Positions 60,276 to 64,000 of a stretch of DNA of 64,000 bases are shown here, piece by piece. How positions within the stretch are numbered: the first letter of the stretch is position 1; each line of letters starts with the position of its first letter. This DNA comes from Paeniglutamicibacter antarcticus_C (GTDB lineage Bacteria; Actinomycetota; Actinomycetes; Actinomycetales; Micrococcaceae): assembly GCF_039544305.1 (NCBI RefSeq), contig NZ_BAABLK010000034.1:260437-324436 (forward strand), read 5' to 3'. The position numbers were made by a program, and so were the translations under genes. The notes under the pieces were generated by a model. It was not told where the DNA came from. It saw only the letters and a list, made by a program, of their open reading frames with translations, and searched no databases.

Positions 60276-60791
60276 TCAGCCTCGCGTGGTTGCCTCCAAA
60301 AAACCATGTCGGTGCGGATTTGGACACAGGCCTAAGGTCCCCCACCTTGGAAAGCTGTTCGCCCGAAAGGGTCCCCATCGAAGCGCTCCTCCTTGTTGGC
60401 GTGACCGCCATCCAAACGGTCCGCCAACGATCTGCTCCAAGACCGGGAGCCTCTCATCGGAAGCATCGAACGGCATATAGTCCACCGAGTGAATGACTCC
60501 GTTGGCTTGCCAGAGGTTCAGATGCCCAAGCAATGTGTCGCCATCGACGACATCCAAGGTCGCGAACGGCCCGCCCGAACGTGACGGAACCCGGGCAAGG
60601 TTCAGGTCTTCGGGCACATCGACAAGAAAGCACTCACACTCATCAAACTGCCACCCGTCCCAGCGGGCATGAGCCGCCTGCTGGCGTGCTTCGCTGGTTC
60701 CCCGCCAGTTCCCCGAGCACAAGAGGTCCGGCAAAGCTCGCTCGTGGGCATTGAGCTCGCCACCAAGCATTCGTCGAGTGTCGCGTTCCAT
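60276..60791 (-). CDS. Hypothetical protein, possibly frameshifted at both ends
   Basis: The 171-residue frame has a protein-like core, HARWDGWQFDECECFLVDVP through ATLDVVDGDTLLGHLNLWQA and VDYMPFDASDERLPVLEQI. Both ends look less natural: a neighbouring frame at 60602-60823 offers a better start (MMRDVAEIPLQWNATLDE), and the C-terminal 45 residues are Arg/Pro/Gly-rich. I do not recognise the family. Confidence 0.45.
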   Translation of the reverse strand: MERDTRRMLGGELNAHERALPDLLCSGNWRGTSEARQQAAHARWDGWQFDECECFLVDVPEDLNLARVPSRSGGPFATLDVVDGDTLLGHLNLWQANGVIHSVDYMPFDASDERLPVLEQIVGGPFGWRSRQQGGALRWGPFRANSFPRWGTLGLCPNPHRHGFLEATTRG

Positions 60792-60944
60792 TGGAGCGGT
60801 ATCTCAGCCACGTCGCGCATCATGTCTTATGAAACCGTTTTTTTGAGGCGGTGTCGGGTATTGCCCTGGAAAACCGCCTGCATTGAATGCCGGTCTTCCA
60901 TGAACGATGTTCAAAATGGGCAAGCACGCCAAGTGAATCCCGCG

Positions 60945-62075
60945 TCAGTTGTTGGTACCCTCAAGCAGGTTCTGGCCAAAGCCCTGCCCGGATCTGACCA
61001 TCCTTTGCGCTGTCCTTAGCCGCTGTTTCTCATAGGCCCTGAGAACTTTCCTGCCCTGCTCGCCGATGACGCCGTGGCTGGTGAGCTCACCCAACGTCTC
61101 TGCGTCCCCCAGCCCGGTATCGAAGCCGGCGCCGGTCATGGGCGAGGGCACATGTGCAGCATCTCCGATGATCGCTATCCTGCCGCGGGCCAGGCGCCGA
61201 GGGACGTACTCGGCGATCGGTGTGGCGATGACGTTATGCCGTTCAACGCTGTGGCGGACGATGTCATCCCACGGTGCCGGCCAGTGCGCCGCACGGCGTC
61301 GGATGTCATCATATTTCGACCCTGCAATATTCTCGTTGACCAGTGAATACCGGGAGACTTTGCCGACCACGGCACCGGCTTCGCGCAAATAATCATCACT
61401 GGTGGGGTCGTACCACTGCCAGAAGTACCGTCGAGGCTCGTCGTTGGTCTGTGTTTCTCCCACGATCATTGCCCCATCCCCGTTGGGCAGGGTGATCATG
61501 TTCATGTAGTTGTAGCCTTCCTGCCACCCGGGCGCCGCATCGTAGGGCGCCTTGCCGGTCCAGATCGCATACCCCGCATACGTGGCATCGGGGTGTTCCG
61601 GGTCCACGCTTCGACGCACTAGGCTGCGGTGTCCGTCCGCACCTAAGAGGATGTCCGCCGCATGGACCGTGCCAGTGGTGTCCGTGGCCCACGCCGAGTC
61701 GGCATCCTGCCCGATTTGGGCGACCTCTATCTCGTAGTGAATCGATATGCCCGGTTCATCGGCAGCAGCAGCGGAAAGGCGACGGAGGACCGTAGCCCAG
61801 CCTTCGGGGCCCGGGACACCGGCCGAGGCGATCGAGGCGATGGTGGGAACCCTGGGTCCCGAACCGTCCCGCCTCTGGACGCTCTCACCCATTCCTCCCC
61901 AAAGCCGAAGCCCGGTACCGCCGTTTCGTTTTTCCATGGCCCGTTCAATAACGGTCACGGCCAGTCCCGACCGGGCCAGTGATATGGACAACGCCAAACC
62001 TGCCAGCAACGCACCCACCACGACGGCAGTGCCCCTTTGCGGAACCGCCCCAACGGTCGTTTCTGCTTGGGTCAC
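60945..62075 (-). CDS. FAD-dependent aromatic-hydroxylase-type monooxygenase
   Basis: This 376-residue flavoprotein belongs to the group A (PHBH/TetX-like) monooxygenases. FAD motifs are AVVVGALLAGLALSISLARS near the N-terminus, LLGADGHRSLVRR in the middle and RIAIIGDAAHVPSPMTGAGF near 320. The first motif reads GALLAG, so the central glycine of GxGxxG is replaced. The region between the ADP-binding strand and the next helix (NGGTGLRLWGGMGESVQRRD onward) seems shorter than in relatives. The GTG start at 62075 has GGGAAG ahead. Substrate unknown; the gene lies alone in a degraded region. Confidence 0.8.
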   Translation of the reverse strand: MTQAETTVGAVPQRGTAVVVGALLAGLALSISLARSGLAVTVIERAMEKRNGGTGLRLWGGMGESVQRRDGSGPRVPTIASIASAGVPGPEGWATVLRRLSAAAADEPGISIHYEIEVAQIGQDADSAWATDTTGTVHAADILLGADGHRSLVRRSVDPEHPDATYAGYAIWTGKAPYDAAPGWQEGYNYMNMITLPNGDGAMIVGETQTNDEPRRYFWQWYDPTSDDYLREAGAVVGKVSRYSLVNENIAGSKYDDIRRRAAHWPAPWDDIVRHSVERHNVIATPIAEYVPRRLARGRIAIIGDAAHVPSPMTGAGFDTGLGDAETLGELTSHGVIGEQGRKVLRAYEKQRLRTAQRMVRSGQGFGQNLLEGTNN

Positions 62076-62231
62076 GTTCTTCCCTTTCCTGCAGGGATGT
62101 TGTCGAATAACCTGGTGGCTTCCACACAGTCGCGATTCGTCCACCCCGTCGGCGCCTCGGCCATTGGAACAACAGCCACCAGGTCTGGCCACCATATACC
62201 TGGCAATGAGCGACGTTCGAGTTGGTTCGCG

Positions 62232-62798
62232 GATGGCGCACTTCATCCGGTTGCGCCGATCAAAGTGCTACCAGTTATGGGTCTATTTGGCGTTCCTCTT
62301 CCGGGGCATAGTTCGATCGGATCGACTGTGCCACCACACCGTGACTGCTTGCGCCGGGGCCCTGGTCCTCGGCTTCTTTCTGCTGGGACCGCTTTCTACC
62401 GTCGGGTGAATCCTCCAGCAGCGAATGGAGTGATCTCGTTGCCCTTGATGGATCTTTTGTGTGCAATCCTGCTGCTCCTTGATCCTCGATGGCGGAGGAC
62501 AACAGCCAAGGTCAGTGCGGAAGGAGAACATCTTTTCTCCGCCGGGATCCGGCCCCGTCCTGCCCTGCACGAGGTGGAGACCGTCTCGGACTACTATCTC
62601 TCCAATGGTGTCTGCGGATACCACTACTTGGGCAAGAGGCAGTGTGGGGTCATCAGTGGATGCGCACAAGTCGACATCAGGTTGAATGGCGGCCATGCCT
62701 ATAGCGTGCCAAACAATCGGGACATCACCGGTTCATCCCCCGCGGGAAACACCGTCCGCCAACGAGAACCCTTGCTCTTCTGCGCGGCACGGCCTTAG
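62232..62798 (+). pseudogene. Frameshifted paralogue of the 58.56-kb membrane protein
   Basis: One frame (to the TGA at 62407) encodes CAGALVLGFFLLGPL, aligning with GAGILTIGSLFLGQL of the intact copy. Another frame (from about 62430) encodes CAILLLLDPRWRRTTAKV, HLFSAGIRPRPALHEVETVS and YHYLGKRQCGVISGCAQVDI, aligning with the second helix and C-terminal domain. The order is kept but the frame changes between the halves, and the C-terminal end diverges. The start at 62232 is a guess. Confidence 0.62.
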
Positions 62799-62842
62799 AT
62801 TTCCGGGCGGTTCCCGAAGGCCTTCGGGAACCGGGGAATTCT

Positions 62843-63640
62843 TTATCCAACTACGTGATCGAGCGTCGAAACGGAAACAATGATGACCTGCACGTTCTTG
62901 CTGCCGTCGTAGCTGAGTTCGTAGCCCACATCGAATCCCAATTTACTGCCAACATTGAGTGAGTAGTCGAACTGTCGTCCCGGGTTGTTGCGTGTCGTTT
63001 CGATCCAGCGCTCCACGGGTTCCGACGAGAGACCGTAGTCCTGCACAGCAGCACGAAGTAGCTGCACATACTCGTCCAAGCTTTAGGTGGTGAGGAAGTA
63101 GGTGACCATTTCCAACGTCGGGATGGAATCCGAGGTGAGGAATCGAACATGGTCGGTTTCCGCTTCAAGGGTGCCCGCGGTGCCCTTGACGGTCAGGCGG
63201 AACTTCTCTCCCCTGCGTTTGTCCGCCATGACATCTGATGCATAATCTGAATCCTGCAGCCCGACATCGGATTTGGCAATGAAACCCTTGCGAAAGTCGA
63301 GCCTCAAGGATTTTGAATTCAACGCCCTGGCGATCCCCTGCTTATCAAGCGTGGAAAACTCCGCACTGTCAACGAATTGCCCATCAGTGGATCCGGTTGG
63401 ATCACTTGCCCCGCGCACAGAGAAACCGCATCCGGCCAAGACCGCCGCCAGCGAGATGGCGCCGGCGGACAACACCGTCCGGCGACCGAATTGCCTGGCT
63501 CTGGATTCGGGCAACTCGAGTCTTTTCAAGTGGGGATCGAACTCTTCTAGGTACCACCACCGCCTACTTGAGGCGCGGGCTCTGACGGAGGAGCGCCCTG
63601 GGTCTTCCCAAATGTCGCCCCACCTCGAAACCCGAACCAT
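62843..63640 (-). pseudogene. Tat-type lipoprotein gene interrupted by an in-frame TAA
   Basis: The first part encodes 185 residues with a twin-arginine signal (FGRRTVLSAGAISLAAVLAG) and lipobox cysteine C71, then a soluble domain. It stops at TAA (63083-63085), but the same frame continues for another 79 codons, SLDEYVQLLRAAVQDYGLSS and beyond to VIIVSVSTLDHVVG, which reads as a natural continuation. A single nonsense change would explain this. The alternative is two adjacent genes, the second starting at TTG 63079 without a ribosome site. The N-terminus may be shorter than 63640. No family recognised. Confidence 0.6.
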
Positions 63641-64000
63641 CGCTCAAAGGACCAGGATGTGGCGGTTTGCGCCTCTCCGAGCGGCCGTGAAGTTGCCCGT
63701 CCGGCGACCTGCGGTTCTTGCGGAGGGACACCGCGCCCAAGGCCCGTTCAGGCAGGCTTCGGAGCAATGCCATGCGCCAGCAGCTGGCAGCACGGACTAC
63801 ACGGCGCCCCAGGCATCGCCATCGTCGCTATGCTCCGGTCTTGCCACAAGCTGGTGTCTGCGGGCAACAAGAAGCCCCCCCCGTTACCTTTTAACTAGCC
63901 CCTTAAACGGACTCATTGAGGAAGAATTGGGGTTGCTGGCCTGTCGGTCTCGGCATGATTCACTCCCCCTGTTCTTTCATGATCCGGGGGGTGCTGTCAC
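63641..64000. other. 360-base right end without a supported gene
   Basis: I see no gene here with recognisable motifs. A minus-strand frame entering from the right edge stays open to a TGA at 63915, so the end of a gene beyond the window is possible. An eight-C run lies near 63875. Confidence 0.35.

Noticed and set aside
63913..64000. Possible insertion-sequence end or gene end at the right border
   Set aside because: Only about 30 codons are visible, with no recognisable motif or terminal repeat within the window.
1..64000. tRNA, rRNA, CRISPR arrays, riboswitches, prophage or integrative elements
   Set aside because: Reading both strands I found no tRNA T-arm consensus, spacer-repeat arrays, integrase, phage structural genes or leader folds that I could support.

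Overview
The window comes from a high-GC actinobacterium, most probably a member of the Micrococcaceae (Arthrobacter, Paeniglutamicibacter or a relative). The basis is the GC-rich third codon positions, frequent GTG and TTG starts, a DUF222-HNH gene, a HAIR-type heat-shock operator upstream of clpB, and many starts that sit 6-8 bases after a TANNNT box (leaderless mRNAs). I saw no rRNA, tRNA, CRISPR array, prophage or intact insertion sequence. From 1 to about 58 kb this is ordinary chromosomal backbone. Its gene content parallels, from memory, the Mycobacterium tuberculosis Rv3646c-Rv3683 neighbourhood: topA, helicase plus tad genes, acs, marP, nudix, nth, crp, a RidA protein, a class A PBP and a metallophosphoesterase.

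Layout. 1-12.4 kb: the start of gdhA (cut by the edge), an ArsR regulator, acuC, a Ktr potassium uptake pair, proC, a sugar isomerase-like protein, a Ppx/GppA phosphatase, topA, a second winged-helix regulator and a methyltransferase. 12.4-19.3 kb: two GNAT acetyltransferases, a DUF222-HNH protein with strongly C-rich codon use, TrhO and an MrfA-like helicase. 19.3-24.5 kb: a compact leftward tad pilus operon (ssd-tadA-tadB-tadC, then a Flp-like pilin and two TadE-like minor pilins). 24.7-38 kb: a reduced family A DNA polymerase, a membrane protein-nth-nudix operon, acs, aroQ, a DUF2332 protein, the periplasmic protease MarP, a Crp regulator with a candidate autoregulatory site, a second nudix hydrolase, RidA and DUF4177. 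37.8-44.9 kb: a class A PBP, a metallophosphoesterase and a heterodimeric ABC exporter with one degenerate ATP site. 45.4-54.7 kb: purine synthesis genes in two opposed groups (purC/purD leftward, purF/purM rightward) mixed with a methyltransferase, a class 3 asparaginase, a sterol-carrier protein, a sirtuin and DUF3073. 54.8-58.2 kb: a septum-formation-type protein and clpB with its operator.

The last 6 kb (58.2-64 kb) differ. Coding density falls and several genes are broken: a truncated S66 LD-carboxypeptidase, a Tat-type lipoprotein interrupted by an in-frame TAA, and a frameshifted paralogue of the small membrane protein at 58.56 kb. This looks like a decaying accessory segment.

Functional links. 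acuC, a sirtuin and acs occur together, which suggests acetyl-CoA synthetase controlled by reversible lysine acetylation, possibly alongside cAMP-Crp. I found no convincing wholly new biological system. The items most worth a second look are the degraded right-hand region with its duplicated membrane protein family, the paired GGTGCACC motif ahead of topA, the tad locus whose Ssd lacks the usual P-loop lysine, and the DUF222-HNH gene with a perfect DnaA box in front.
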